In this document: positions 11,713-22,800 of the stretch, in pieces
Layout: each line of letters begins with the position of its first letter
How positions within the stretch are numbered: position 1 is the stretch's first letter
NCBI GenBank assembly: GCA_020744225.1
Contig: JAGMWG010000014.1
Coordinates: 744,001 to 808,000, forward strand
Direction of reading: 5' to 3'
DNA: 64,000 nucleotides
DNA from: Paraphoma chrysanthemicola
Lineage: Eukaryota > Ascomycota > Dothideomycetes > Pleosporales > Phaeosphaeriaceae
The notes under the pieces: generated by a model
Databases searched by the model: none
Told to the model about the DNA's origin: nothing
What the model saw: only the letters and a program-made list of their open reading frames with translations
Position numbers and translations under genes: made by a program

Positions 11713-12872
11713 ATGCCAGACCCCCATACCTACCTCGACGCAGCGCTACCTCTCGTAAAGACGCTTCCCGAATGCGCCGACTTCGGCAAGGCGGTCGCGC
11801 CGTTCCTGCCACAGCTTTACGAGCTCCCAGCCAAGGTCGCAGCACACATCACCGACTTGCAGGCGTTGCAGGATCTCTATCTCGCAACGAACCCGCTGAT
11901 ATCGGCACTGGGCATCGCCATCTTCTTCCTGACGCCCGCCGTGCTCGCCGTGTCTGAACTCAACAAGAACTATTCGCAGGTTGACCGTCTCTGGAGCATC
12001 ATTCCCGCCTTTTACAACGTGCACTACGCCGTCTGGACACGACTCAATGGCCTGCCCTCGCAGCGTCTGGATCACGTGCTGGCCGTGTCGGTCATTTGGG
12101 GTGCCCGGCTAACGTTCAATTACTGGCGCAAGGGCGGCTACACGGTCGGCAGCGAGGACTACCGTTGGGCGGTCGTGAAGGACTACGTTGGCCCTGTCGG
12201 CATGTTCATTTTCAACGTGATCTTCATCTCTCTTGCCCAAAATGTGAGTACTCCGTTGTCACAAAGCCCGTTGCATGTATGCTAAAGCTGCGCTAGCTGC
12301 TTCTGTGGCTCATCACCACACCGACTTACATCCTGCTGCTCAGCTCGCGTGTTGCCGGCAACGAGCTGTCATCCTGGGATTCTTTCTTTGGCCGCACTAT
12401 GCTCTTCTTGGTGGTGGTTGAATTTTTTGCCGACCAACAGCAGTGGAACTACCACAAGGCCAAAACCGCGTACAGCAAGACCGCAAAGGTTCCCTCTGAG
12501 AAGAAATACACGCGCGAGCAGCTCGATCGAGGCTTCAACACAAGCGGCCTGTGGGCCTGGTCTCGCCATCCTAATTTTGCTGCTGAGCAGTCCTTCTGGG
12601 TCTGCCTGTACCAGTGGTGCTGCATGGAGAGCTGGACATATCTCAATTGGGCGGGCGTTGGCGCTTTCGGCTACTTGATACTCTTTCAGGCCAGCACCTG
12701 GCTCACCGAACTCCTCAGTTCCGGGAAATATCCGGAGTATAAGGTCTACCAGCAACGTGTGGGAAAGTTTTTGCCCAAAGCTAACACAAAGGGAATGGAA
12801 GCACCACACAATGCAAAGGAGAAGGAGAAAATCCAGCAAGCCAAAGCCGGAAAGGGCGCATTGAAGCGCTGA
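11713..12872 (+). CDS. DUF1295 / steroid 5-alpha-reductase-like membrane protein
   Basis: Polytopic membrane protein of 368 aa from exons 11713-12243 and 12297-12872; the 53-nt intron has donor GTGAGT and acceptor GCTAG. Hydrophobic segments include ALGIAIFFLTPAVLAV, GMFIFNVIFISLAQN followed across the splice by LLLWLITTPTYILLL, and GRTMLFLVVVEFF. The C-terminal part carries the family signature: GLWAWSRHPNFAAEQSFW (about 261-278) and YPEYKVYQQRVGKFLP. This fold is shared with sterol reductases and isoprenylcysteine methyltransferases, where the C-terminal part binds cofactor; the substrate is unknown. The tail is Lys-rich (K..KEKEKIQQAK), which may act as an ER-retention signal (inference). 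An in-frame ATG at 11608 could add 35 residues, but 11713 has the better context. Confidence 0.82.
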
Positions 12873-13085
12873 GCCCGCTGAAATTAGCTCGATCAGCGCC
12901 CTTCGGGTTGGTCCATTATACACGCGCTCATGCTGACACCCCGCTTTCAATTTTACTGACAGCGACTGGTCAGAAAAGCGCATCAAGCACCTCTCAAATC
13001 GCTCATCATATTAGAATGCGTTAATATTGAATCATTCTACTGCCAAAGCGATTCTCGTGGACAAGAGTCAGCTTTAGTATCTGCT
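12873..13085. other. Convergent 3' intergenic spacer
   Basis: Short AT-richer spacer between two convergent genes. No hairpin terminator or gene is seen. Confidence 0.5.
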
Positions 13086-14075
13086 TCACACCTGCTGATA
13101 TGTACTTGTTACGGCCATCTGAATCCACCCTCCTTCGCTCATTTCTTTTGCAGTCCATTCCTCCAGTCTCTCTGCGAGCCCTGAATCCTTACTAGTAGCG
13201 CTTTGCCATCCGTTTGGATCCGTCATTCTCTGCCAATACTTTCCGCAATCGTCGCGCTTCATAGCCGCTCCCGCTACGCAGAACAGGGTGGTCCAGGAGC
13301 CTTTATCTGCGTCGATCTCTCCGCCTACCCATCTATACGGTGCAATCAGAGCTCTAATGACAATCGGCAGCTGAGCTTTGGCACCCAGACCGGACTTGAC
13401 TAACCCCGGATGGACGGCTGAAACCCACAACTCGCCACGATTTGCGACTGACGACGGTGATCCAGGGCCGAAGAGCCTGTGTAATATCCCCGAATGCAGT
13501 ATATTGGCGAGCTTTGACTGTCCGTATCGTGCCATGCCACTACTAGCCTGCAATGCGATATCGGTGAAGTTGATGCCATCCTTCGGGGCCCGGTAGTGAC
13601 CTGATGACGATAAATTTACGATTCGAACTCTCCCAGGCGCCAGATCCGTTCTTAAGGAGGTTTGGAGCATCACAGGAAGAAGATGCCATGTCAGGACCCA
13701 GTGCGCGAGGTAATTTGTTTGCCACTGTTCTTCATACCCATCATTGGTCAAAGCGAACGGAGTGGCCATGATTCCTGCATTGTTGACCAGACCATCCAAC
13801 CTAGTCTCGCTGGAACAAAACTCCTTGGCAGCTGTCACAACCGTGGAAAGACGAGTGTGGTCCATGACAAGTATGCTGAGCCTAGCATTATGGTAGGTTG
13901 ATTGCATACGCAACCGGGTGACATCACCCAGTTCCTTCGTTCGAGCGCAAAGATAGACGTGGGCCTGGTGCTTTGCAAGGCGAGCCGCGGTATAGTATCC
14001 AATGCCTCCTGTTGCACCCGTCACGACGTAGACACGGTCTGAGAGATCCCCCAGTTCGTCTGGATGAAAGGTCAT
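13086..14075 (-). CDS. Short-chain dehydrogenase/reductase, retinol-dehydrogenase-like
   Basis: NAD(P)-dependent oxidoreductase of 329 aa, single exon. Rossmann nucleotide-binding motif TGATGGIG at residues 19-26, NNAG at 98-101, the catalytic serine in NLSSSGHYR (156-158), and the YxxxK pair as Y184 and K188 in RYGQSKLANIL. After the catalytic helix come VSAVHPGLVKSGL and a C-terminal region of the WW-oxidoreductase / retinol-dehydrogenase-like fungal group. The length is normal. The substrate cannot be inferred. No biosynthetic partner genes lie next to it. Confidence 0.88.
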   Translation of the reverse strand: MTFHPDELGDLSDRVYVVTGATGGIGYYTAARLAKHQAHVYLCARTKELGDVTRLRMQSTYHNARLSILVMDHTRLSTVVTAAKEFCSSETRLDGLVNNAGIMATPFALTNDGYEEQWQTNYLAHWVLTWHLLPVMLQTSLRTDLAPGRVRIVNLSSSGHYRAPKDGINFTDIALQASSGMARYGQSKLANILHSGILHRLFGPGSPSSVANRGELWVSAVHPGLVKSGLGAKAQLPIVIRALIAPYRWVGGEIDADKGSWTTLFCVAGAAMKRDDCGKYWQRMTDPNGWQSATSKDSGLAERLEEWTAKEMSEGGWIQMAVTSTYQQV

Positions 14076-14743
14076 GATGGCCCGAAAAATTGAATGACGA
14101 GACGTGTATAAGTTAACCTGCTGAGCTTACGCCTGACCATCGACATCTTGTGCTCCTTATATCTATAGACCCAAGACAATATGAACCCTGACGGTAGTCA
14201 CTTAGCCACACCACAATGTAAGCCAGCAGCATGTTGTCAGATCGCGGAGGTAAGGTGAGGCGCACTTGTCTCGTGGACTAGCAACCCATGAAGAAGATTG
14301 CCGGTTAGATTAGCCGTGAGGCCGGCATTGGCGTGTAAGCCAGGTGCATTTGGCCTTGCTCTTTCGAGTATAGGTTGTCGGAACTCCGCTCGTGTCTCTA
14401 CAACTCTAAAATAGTATTCGGCCAAATAATTTCGGTCGTGCACTCTGTAGGTAGAGTGGTGCTCTAAAGAATCACTACACCCATCGCCTTAGTTTCATAT
14501 GCTGGATATGTTCACTTCCTCTAAAGCTTTATTCTTATAGACGCTTAGAGGTATTTAATAATTCGTTAGTATTATACTATGCAGGCAGAATAATGTAAAG
14601 GCATCGAAGAAGTGTTGTGGCTTTACATAAATGCGTCTAGGAAGTGTTGAAGCTAACCACCCGGGCGAATAGCAAAATCACGCGGCCGAATATATCTTGC
14701 CCAAAGCACGGCAGTCCCGTTCAATCGATCGTGCAGAATTGAT
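14076..14743. other. Intergenic region between the dehydrogenase and the bZIP gene
   Basis: Divergent intergenic DNA that must hold both promoters. A small AT-rich patch around 14500-14600 resembles the RIP-affected DNA further right, but I found no element in it. No gene is supported; the short minus-strand frame at 14237-14443 has no recognisable feature. Confidence 0.4.
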
Positions 14744-15649
14744 ATGGACCGCAACTATCAGCATATACCGTATCTCGAGGACCTGGTCAACGTTGACGAT
14801 GATTGGAGGGGAGTCGGGGATGCAGCTGCAAGAAGGAAGAGGCAGAACAGGCTGAATGTTAGAGCATACCGTAAGGATTTACCTGTGCTCGCTGTACTGT
14901 ATCTTTGACACGCTTTAGGTCGACGTAAGAGAATGGCGTCCAGCCATGACTCGAGGGCCGTGCAGTATGCCTCAGTTGCCGCACAACCATCATTGCTGCA
15001 CTGGATTGAGCGACGCCAAGCGGCAATTTTCCTACCGAAGAGGGAGGAACAGCCAGATCAAAGCGTTCTGCCTATGGATATGCCAGCTTCGACAAGTATT
15101 ATCTCCGCAGTGTTCCCCCTCTCCCCGGACCATCTCATCACTCTTGTGCAATTTAACGCCCTTCGCGGTAGCCTTGCCAACAGACAGCTCCTGGATGCTG
15201 CACTGAGTGTGGATGCGTGCACTACACCGTCCGTTGAGCCCACTGGTCTCCATATGCTACCGAAGTTGACTAGCAATGCACTTGAGATCTTACCCCAGTC
15301 CTTACATCCGACCGAAACTCAGCGTATAATCAACCATCCTCATTGGGTCGATATAGTACCTCATCCACGTATACGTGACAATCTTATCAATGCCATCGGA
15401 AACTTTGACGAACATTTGCTGTGGTTTGAAATTGTTGGTGGATTATTTTTCGGATTCACAAGCAAATCAAGTCAGATAACACATGGTGTTATAATGTGGG
15501 ACACACCGTGGTACTGGGGAGGATGGGAGCTGGGAGAAAGCTTCGTTCGCAAGTGGGCTTGGGCATTGAAGGGCTGTGAGGATGTGCTTCTGGCGACCAA
15601 CTACTGGAGAGAAAAAAGGGGCGGAAAGAGGCTCGTAATCAAGTTATAA
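14744..15649 (+). CDS. bZIP-type regulator with DUF3425 domain
   Basis: Putative nuclear transcription factor of 285 aa from exons 14744-14870 and 14919-15649. The 48-nt intron (donor GTAAGG, branch TTTGAC, acceptor TTTAG) splits an Arg codon in the basic region. That region, DAAARRKRQNRLNVRAYRRRK at about 26-46, is the basic half of a fungal bZIP; a regular leucine heptad after it is not obvious. The C-terminal half matches DUF3425: HPHWVDIVPHPRIRDNLI, then IMWDTPWYWGGWELGESF and VRKWAWALKGCEDVLLATN. In this family the DUF3425 part follows a degenerate bZIP; targets are unknown. It is the last apparently intact gene before the AT-rich block. A single-exon start at 14933 would lose the basic region. 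Confidence 0.82.
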
Positions 15650-16201
15650 TGTGTTCTTGAACGGGGCAGCCACTGTCACAGAATTTCTAGCTTCAGACGT
15701 AAGGACTATGCTAGAATACCTAGGTAAGCTGAAGAAACCGGCCACGAACCTTTATTCTGCTCGTAGATGGACTTCTTATTGGCAAGATTACTAAATGCTT
15801 CGGTCACGATGACGATGTATTGATGACGCACCTACACCAACAATACGGCCAATTACGCCATGCTTGCAACTGTTATCTCCGAGTCTGTCGCCACAAAGCA
15901 GCACACCCACCACGCTACCAAATACTCGCAATCGTGGGCCGCCGATTTACTTGAAAGCTTTCTGGCGGATCACCGAACATTGAGGCTCAGTGGTAGGACC
16001 TAGGACGAACTACTGGGACGAGAAAGGTCCGTTTCTCATAGACGAAGACCAAGGAAAGGCTATATAGACGTAGTCAGTTTGCCCGATAGCCATTGTTACT
16101 CATATTCTAGTCTATCTTTGTACTTGTGCTCTATTGACAAAGGAAAACCCTGTTCGAAAACGATAGTATTTATATGGAAGATTCAAGGTTTGCTCCAAAA
16201 G
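15650..16201. other. Intergenic region, no gene recognised
   Basis: About 550 bp of ordinary composition. The open frame at 16079-16351 (+) is a shadow across the end of the minus-strand pseudogene. No motif, repeat or RNA gene was recognised. Confidence 0.4.
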
Positions 16202-17085
16202 CTACGTCCTAATCGGTTGACAGACGCTGAATTGACTCTTGGAATCGTACTTATTTCTCAACGCTTGGAGCTTCTGCAAGCGCCAGCTTCCACATCCATG
16301 CACAACCTGCTGACTCTGGTCGCCATGGGCTTGACTGATGTACATGCCTGATTGCAAGCCAGTATCCTTAAACACGCTGCTCCAAATCTTCTTTGTGTAC
16401 GTCATAGCAGCCTCGTCAAGCATCGCATCGCCAGCATAAGTCGGCAGATTGTATCGGCGAGATGAGAAAGCAATGCTGCTCGAGGTCATGGACTGAACCT
16501 TGTCCATGGCAAGTAGCATAACTCTATTTCCACCTGCGGCTGGAAGGTCTTCGAAGTAGTTCAGAGCGTTACGTAGGGTTCCCAAATTCCGTATGTACAG
16601 ATCGATGGAAAACGTTCGGCGACTTGAACCGTTCGCACATGCCGAAGCTCTGAAGTCTGCCCCAGTGTTTAATTTTGCTCTTTCAGATCCCCATACGTAG
16701 TCGCAACATTTGAATGCTTGAGTGCACTGAGAGGATCTGTATACTCTTAGGCATTGATTTCCATCGCCGCCGGTCTCAGATTTACGACTGTAGACCTGGT
16801 AATTCAATGACGTGACGATACCTAGGTAAGGAATCTCTAGCCAGCATTACATAAGCCCCAGGAAAAGTCCGAGTTCTCAGTTCTAGAAACCATACTTATG
16901 GACCCATTCCCTAGCACTAATCGTGCGGAGATCAGGTCATCAGTAGTGAGGCTGTACTGCCTCTGTAGCCACCCGTGACCACCGCCCAGTATTGGAGAGG
17001 TGAAGGCTGTACAGTCGCACCCACCAGCGACGCGCGTCATTGGTCCCACACTGCTTGGATGACTTCACCTGAAAGTGGACCACTT
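16202..17085 (-). pseudogene. Broken FAD-linked oxidoreductase (BBE / berberine-bridge-like)
   Basis: Remnant of a secreted-type flavoprotein oxidase. Reading right to left: SGEVIQAVWDQ (about 17039-17075), then after a frame change GGCDCTAFTSPILGGGHGWL with LTTDDLISARLVLGNGS and SRTENSDF (about 16845-17035). This is the conserved FAD-binding core of the family (GGGHGWLQ signature). A stop (TAG at about 16837) falls where the family continues GAGHNFGIVTS; the frame resumes as IVTSLNYQVYSRKS and runs to the BBE C-terminus, SWRLQKLQALRNKYDSKSQF. The N-terminal FAD-binding half cannot be found to the right and seems lost at the AT-rich border. At least one frameshift and one stop/insertion make it non-functional; unrecognised introns are an alternative explanation for part of this. 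Confidence 0.75.
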
Positions 17086-17899
17086 TTCCGAACTGGCTCG
17101 CTGATTGCATGCACGGGCACAGTCCAGCCACGCGGAACAACTAAGATCATTCTGCTCCCGAAAGAGTTGCGATGCGCACAGGATTCTTGGTTCGATGGCT
17201 TGCATACCCCATTCAACGCTCTGGGAACTAGCGGTGTTGTCATCGCATAATCATGGTGATGCCACGGACGTCTCGAGCGAGAACAACCTATTAGACACGT
17301 GTTTTAGCATTTTCGAATTCCTTTGTCAAGCTCCTCTGCGTACTCGACGAATTCATTTTAATTCAGTACGCCTCTCCTCCAATCCTTGCGATCGCATAGA
17401 AGGATGCTCCTATAACACGAGCGGCCATACTAAATACCACCTCACATGACATGCAAGACCTACCAAATCATGGTAAGTCACTGAAGTTACAGTGTAGCCT
17501 CTACGTAGCCTTTCTAGGGTCGCTCGTAGTATCATTCCTGATCGAATGCAGAAGTTAATTGAGTGTACTTAGCATCTGATCCGTTATGTCAAAGTACATC
17601 TATCTAACGTCTTCGTGATCGTTATCAGTCTTACTACTATTATAGTCTATAGTTAATGCATTAGTAGGTATTCCTACTTCTTCGTAGTTCTAGTCTGTAG
17701 TTAGAAACTGCAAGACTATATCTTTTAATTTAGTCTACTTAGACTCTCTTATTAAAGAGTAGAGAAGATAAGTATAACGTGTTTTACTACTAATCGAGCT
17801 ACTCTACTAAGTAGGCTACTAAAATTAGCTAGTACGCCTATATAATAATATTACGTAATATCTTAATAATATAATATATAAAAGACTTAAACTAAAGAA
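17086..17899. other. Transition from genic DNA to the AT-rich block
   Basis: Composition changes from mixed to strongly AT-rich between about 17450 and 17700. From there TpA-rich sequence with repeated TAG/TAA/ATA dominates. No gene is supported. The left end of Pogo-1 should lie near the right edge but was not pinned down. Confidence 0.5.
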
Positions 17900-18175
17900 G
17901 ATATACATATTACTATCTCTAATACTAATTTAAAGTAAGTTTAAAGTAAAAGACGTACTATAGTAGTCTATAAGATCTCTTAAATAACTATATAATACTA
18001 ATATAATAGAAAATACTCTTAACGTAACTATAAGCTAAATTATAAGAGTCTAATAAAATTAGAAAAGAAAGTAATTATATAGTATATACTTAATAAAAGT
18101 CTATATAGTTATTATAAACCTTATAAGAAAGAGATAATAAGATTAAAGAAATAAGATGTAATAATACTATATAGT
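17900..18175 (+). mobile_element. Pogo-1, N-terminal fragment of a pogo/Fot1-type transposon
   Basis: RIP-degraded sequence whose + strand reading, with stops treated as former Gln/Trp, runs into the helix-turn-helix part of a pogo/Fot1 transposase (RLKKxDVII, a match to the usual RLT..EE.VI motif). It stops at ATAGT (18171-18175), the target duplication of the solo LTR that follows. Coding resumes at 18543, breaks at 18566 for Gypsy-2, and continues at 32780. The left limit is approximate. Confidence 0.5.
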
Positions 18176-18542
18176 TATACTTAGACTAGTCTTAGAGAAC
18201 TAATAAATAACGCTACTCTACGTATAGAGTTAGACTACCTAATCTTCTTATAAGCTTATATATAAGAAGTAGTCTTAGTACTCTTCTTATATATAATACT
18301 ATAAGAGAATCTTATATCTTATACTTCTTATAGTAAGTACTATAAGAAACTATAGTATATAGATATATATAAGAGAAGCTTATCTCTTCTTATATTTAAC
18401 TTAATATTCTAAAATAGATAATCTACTCTAGACTACTTAAGCTTACTCTTCTACTCTATACTTATTCTCTTTAAATAAACTCTAGAGCTCTCTTATATAT
18501 TAACTAGCTTACTCTAGTCTCTATAAGTCTACTATTTTAATA
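18176..18542 (+). repeat. Solo LTR related to Gypsy-3
   Basis: The right 140 bp (about 18400-18542) aligns closely with the end of the Gypsy-3 LTR; the left part is more diverged. It begins TATAC and ends AATA, consistent with RIP-altered TG...CA ends. It is flanked by a perfect 5-bp duplication ATAGT (18171-18175 and 18543-18547). No internal region is attached, so it is a solo LTR left by LTR-LTR recombination inside Pogo-1. Confidence 0.65.
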
Positions 18543-18596
18543 ATAGTATACTACTCTTAAAGCTATTATTATAGACTAAAGAGATTAGTAAGTAGA

Positions 18597-19099
18597 TATA
18601 AAGAGACCTAAAGTTAGAAGTAAGCTTCTTGTGCTTAAGGTTCTACGGTTAGTTCTTAGGGATAGAGTATTAGAGAGAATTAGACGAGGTTGCTAATAAG
18701 ACAGATCGAGAGAACAATAATTAAGAGTAGAGAGTTACACTAATGCAGATAGAGGAGACTATAAGTTAAGTGCAGATAGTAACTAGTTATAGATTAAATA
18801 CTAAGTTAAATATAATAAGCTATAGGAGCTTATTATTTGTGTCTATATACTAGGAGAGGCTAGGTAACTAAGTACGTCGTGCTTAGTTAATTAGTATGAT
18901 TAGTACTACTTAGTACTTAGTTTGCTTAGCTTTGCTTAGTACCTATTATAGTCTAGCGTACTAATTAAGTTACATAACCTGCAGCCTTGCGGCGCAGCAT
19001 TAATAGTTAGTTTCTATAAGCTTCTTATTAGTAACTCGTTAGCGTCTAATTAGAGTACAATTAGCTACTTTTAGTCTACTTTCTAAGGCAACCGTAACA
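18597..19099 (-). repeat. Gypsy-1 3' LTR
   Basis: Left copy of the 503-bp LTR; in element orientation it begins TGTTACGGTTGCC and is preceded by a purine tract (GAAGAGAGGAAGAGATAG). It differs from the right copy almost only by C/T and G/A changes. Confidence 0.9.
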
Positions 19100-19214
19100 C
19101 TATCTCTTCCTCTCTTCGAGACTCGTTCTTAAGTTACGTAATTATAGCTTAGCCTACTTTATAACTAAGTAGTGCCTGCGTTATAAGAGGCTGTTAGCCT
19201 TCGTTCGTTTAATT

Positions 19215-19817
19215 ATGCCTAAGCAGCCCACTTTACGACCTAAGAAACCTCTAGCTAAAAGTACCTTGTGATATTACGACCTTACAGATTTTATTAACGT
19301 TTTTAGCAAAGAGATAGTGTAGAAATATTTAACTTATATTGCGAAGAACTGCGTTTATTAGGTTTATGTTTGTTTAGGGAAATGCAACGTCTGTAATTAA
19401 CTTAGCTAGCGTTATAATATTAAGGTTACATAATCTAAATTTAAGCAGCTAGTAGTAGAGAAGAAAAAGTTAAAGAAATAAATATAAGAATTGCACGATA
19501 AGTAAGAAGCTGCTTTTAAGGCGTATAAGGCAGCTCTTAAGAAGTTGCGTATCGCGTAAGTAAAAGAAGAGCAGTTACAGTAATAAATAAATTTGTTAGA
19601 TTGTTGCGCTAACAATGCGATTGCCGTAAAGAAGTAAAATATCTAGGAACTAGAAGAATAGAAGGCTACAGAGACTATAATGTTTAATAGTTCTTCTACT
19701 AGTTTATCTTTACAGTTGTTGCCTACTACTTAGAGAGCCTTTAAGGGGTTCTCTCTAGATTTCTAGAAGTTAGAGAACGCTAGTAGTGTTGTACTAGTAG
19801 TTAGCGTTAATTTATAA
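19215..19817 (+). pseudogene. Antisense ORF of Gypsy-1: Cys-cluster plus coiled-coil protein
   Basis: On the strand opposite to gag-pol, between chromodomain and 3' LTR, one frame runs from ATG 19215 to TAA 19815-19817 (200 codons), broken by about 18 TAG/TAA/TGA codons of the kind RIP makes from Gln and Trp. If those are discounted it reads as a basic N-terminus (MPKQPTLRPKKPLAK), a Cys cluster (C-x6-C-x3-C-x2-C in the surviving residues) and a long Lys/Glu/Gln/Leu-rich helical region (EKKKLKK..ELHDK.EAAFKAYK). Gypsy-2 and Gypsy-3 have a comparable frame at the same place. Function is unknown; the layout suggests a small nucleic-acid-binding or regulatory protein of the retrotransposon (inference). 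Confidence 0.6.
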
Positions 19818-19834
19818 GGTTAGTAGTTAGGATT

Positions 19835-22800
19835 TCGTTTTATCTTTTTCTAGTATTCTTTAATACGTTGTTTGTAGTTTTAGAAGTTGTGTTCTAGTTC
19901 CTAAGTATTCTCTGTGTTGTTATATCCTAACTATTTAACTAGGTATTTTTACAGCTTAATCTGCTTAGTGTCTTAGTAGTCTAGAATTTTCTTAACTTTA
20001 AATTTGTTTTCTTTTTTAGTTATATAGTAAAAGGTTTACTATAGTAGTGTGTTAGGGTTAGCTAGTTCTAATAGCTTAATGTAGAACCTAGAGTATACTT
20101 TTACGTTCTTAGGTAGATCTAATATATATATTATAGGGCTATTTTTCTTAAGAACTAAAAACAGTCTAACTTTAACGTAATCTAGTCTCTTACTTAGTTG
20201 TTTAGTTTATAAGTTTCTAGTAAGTAAGTACACTTTATCTCTCTTTTTTAGCTAAGAAGCTGTTTTTTGTTTTTTGTTAGTATATAAGATACTTTAGCGT
20301 TGTACTTTCTTAATGCAGTCTTACATTTCTTTGTGCATTTTCTTGATTTTTTTTACTGTTTATAGTGCAGCTTTAGTATTTAAGCTAGGTAACGTTCTTT
20401 TAAAGAAGTGCAGGTGTCTTCTGTAGTTAGTGAAGAATAGTATTCTTTCTATTAACTCTAATATTTTGTTATTATATACTAATTGTGCTGTAGGTAATAA
20501 TAATATCTAGTTATCTTGTTTTAGAGTTAAGTAAGTTCGTAGGTAGGCCTTAAGTGTTCTGTTTGTTCTTTCTGTTTATCTATTAGTTTCTAGATAGTAT
20601 ACTGTAGATAGCTTTCTTTAGGTGCTAATTGCTCTTATGAGCGTAGCCTAATAATTTAATATAAATAGCTTATCTTAGTTACTTATAATTGTCTTTAGAA
20701 TACTATAGTAGTAGATTACTCTATTATTAATAATATAGCCTAATTATTTTACTGTATAATTCTTTCTAAAGAGTATTACTTCTATTACTTTAGTAAACCT
20801 ATCTATAACTACTAGTATAGCGTTATATATAACGTTAGTTATAAGATCTTGTAATTCTAGTAGTCCTGTAATAAAATCTATTAAGATATTAGTTTATAGT
20901 TCGTCTAGTATTTCTAGAGCTTGCATTTCTCTATATAGTGCGTATATACTATACTTATTTTTCTAATAGTTAGCGCATTTTTTAATGTAAGCGCTTATCT
21001 TGTCTTTTATATTCTTGAAGCTGTAGTTATACTATATTATTTTTATTGTGCGTAATACTTCTAGGTGTCTATAAATTAGGTTGTCGTAATAATCTTAGAT
21101 AATAGCTTTCTATAGTTTCTTAGGAACTTTAATAGTAATTATTATAATATTGTTAACTTTAATTGTAGCACTAAGGAATCTATTATTATTAGTCTTAAGA
21201 ATAGTACCTTTCTTAATTATTTTTGTGCTTATAATATTATATTATTAGCTTAGAGCGTTTACTCTACTGTTGTCTTTTCCTAGAGTATAGGTAATCTTAA
21301 ACTTATGTTCTTCTAGTAGCTCTAACTACCTAACTTATTATCTATTAAGTACCTTTATTATTATAAAGTACTATAGGTTTTTATAGTCTATAAAGATCTT
21401 AAGCTTAGAGCTGCTGTATAAGTAGATCTTCTAGTGTTTAAGTGCTTCTACTATAGTAAGTAGTTCTTTGTCGTATATATTGTATCTTTCTTTTACTCTA
21501 CTAAATTTCTTAGAGTAATATACTACTAGGTGCTATTTTCTATTATATAGCTGTATTTATGTAGCGCTTATTACTAGGTTAGAGGCGTCTGTTTCTAACT
21601 AGAATAGTTTGTTTAGTTTAAATATCTTAAGTACTAGTTCTTCTATATATACCTATTTAAGTTATTTAAACGCTTTCTACTATAATTCGCTTTATCTCTA
21701 CGTTACTTCTTTTCGTGTAAGTCTTGTAAGTAGTATAGTAATTTAGGAGTAGTTCTTAATAAACGTCTTATTAAAGTTTATAAATTCTAGAAAGAATTAT
21801 ATATCTTTAATATTTCTTAGTACTACTTATTCTTTAATAGTGCAGATCTTTTCTTTACTAATCTATACTCTATAGATACTTACTATATATTCTAGAAAGT
21901 CTAGTTCTTTCTTGTAAAAACTGTACTTAGATAGTTTTAAGCGTAGGTTATATTTATTAAGGTATTCTAGTACTGTCTTAACGTGTTTTTTATAGTCTTT
22001 TTTATTCTCTAAGTATATAAGGATATTGTTAAGGTAAGCTATAATAAATATGTTAAGATACTTTCTTAGTATATTATTAATTAATACCTAAAAGGTTACG
22101 AGAGTGTTAGTTAATCTAAATAGTATAACGCAGTATTTGTAGTAGCTATATCTTGTTTAGAACGCTGTTTTCTATTCTTCTCTCTTCTTAATTCTAACTT
22201 AGTAGTACTTATTATATAAGTCTAGTAAGGTAAATATCTTAGCTTTTAAGAGTTAGTCTTATAGCTCTAAGATGTTTAGTAGCAGGTACTTATTCTTTCG
22301 TGTTATCGCGTTTAGCTTATAATAATTAACGTATAGTTATAAACTTCTATTCTTCTTTAGTACGAAGAGAATAGGAAATTCTACTAGTAATTCTGATTCG
22401 CAGATATATTCTTTAGCTAGGTTTTCGTTAATATATTTCCTTACTACTTTTAGTTAAAGTTCTAATAGTCTGTATATTAGTAAGAAGAGTAGTTCTTTGC
22501 CTTCTTCTAGATTAATCTTATAATTCTATAGTTTGTGTTCTAGTAATGCTGCTTAGTCTGCAAGTTTCTTAAATATGTATCTCTATTAGTAGTAGACCTT
22601 TAGAACTAGTAAAAGAACGTCTTCTTTCTTCGTAACCTGTATAGCTTTTTTTATTTTGTCTATTAGACTAACTGCTTTGTTTTTCTAATAGCGCGTCTTA
22701 TTTAAAGTAATCTTATTTATTATTTTCTCTTCTACTACTAGACTCTACTTATGCGTAGGCTAAAGTCTATGTATAGCTATATGTTTGTTAAAGGATAGTG

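Noticed and set aside
14237..14443. Short minus-strand ORF
   Set aside because: No motif, no splice partner, and it lies in the divergent promoter region between two genes.
18400..18542. Reading of the Pogo-1 transposase straight through this segment
   Set aside because: The frame looked plausible, but the segment aligns with the end of the Gypsy-3 LTR and is bounded by an ATAGT duplication, so it is an inserted solo LTR.
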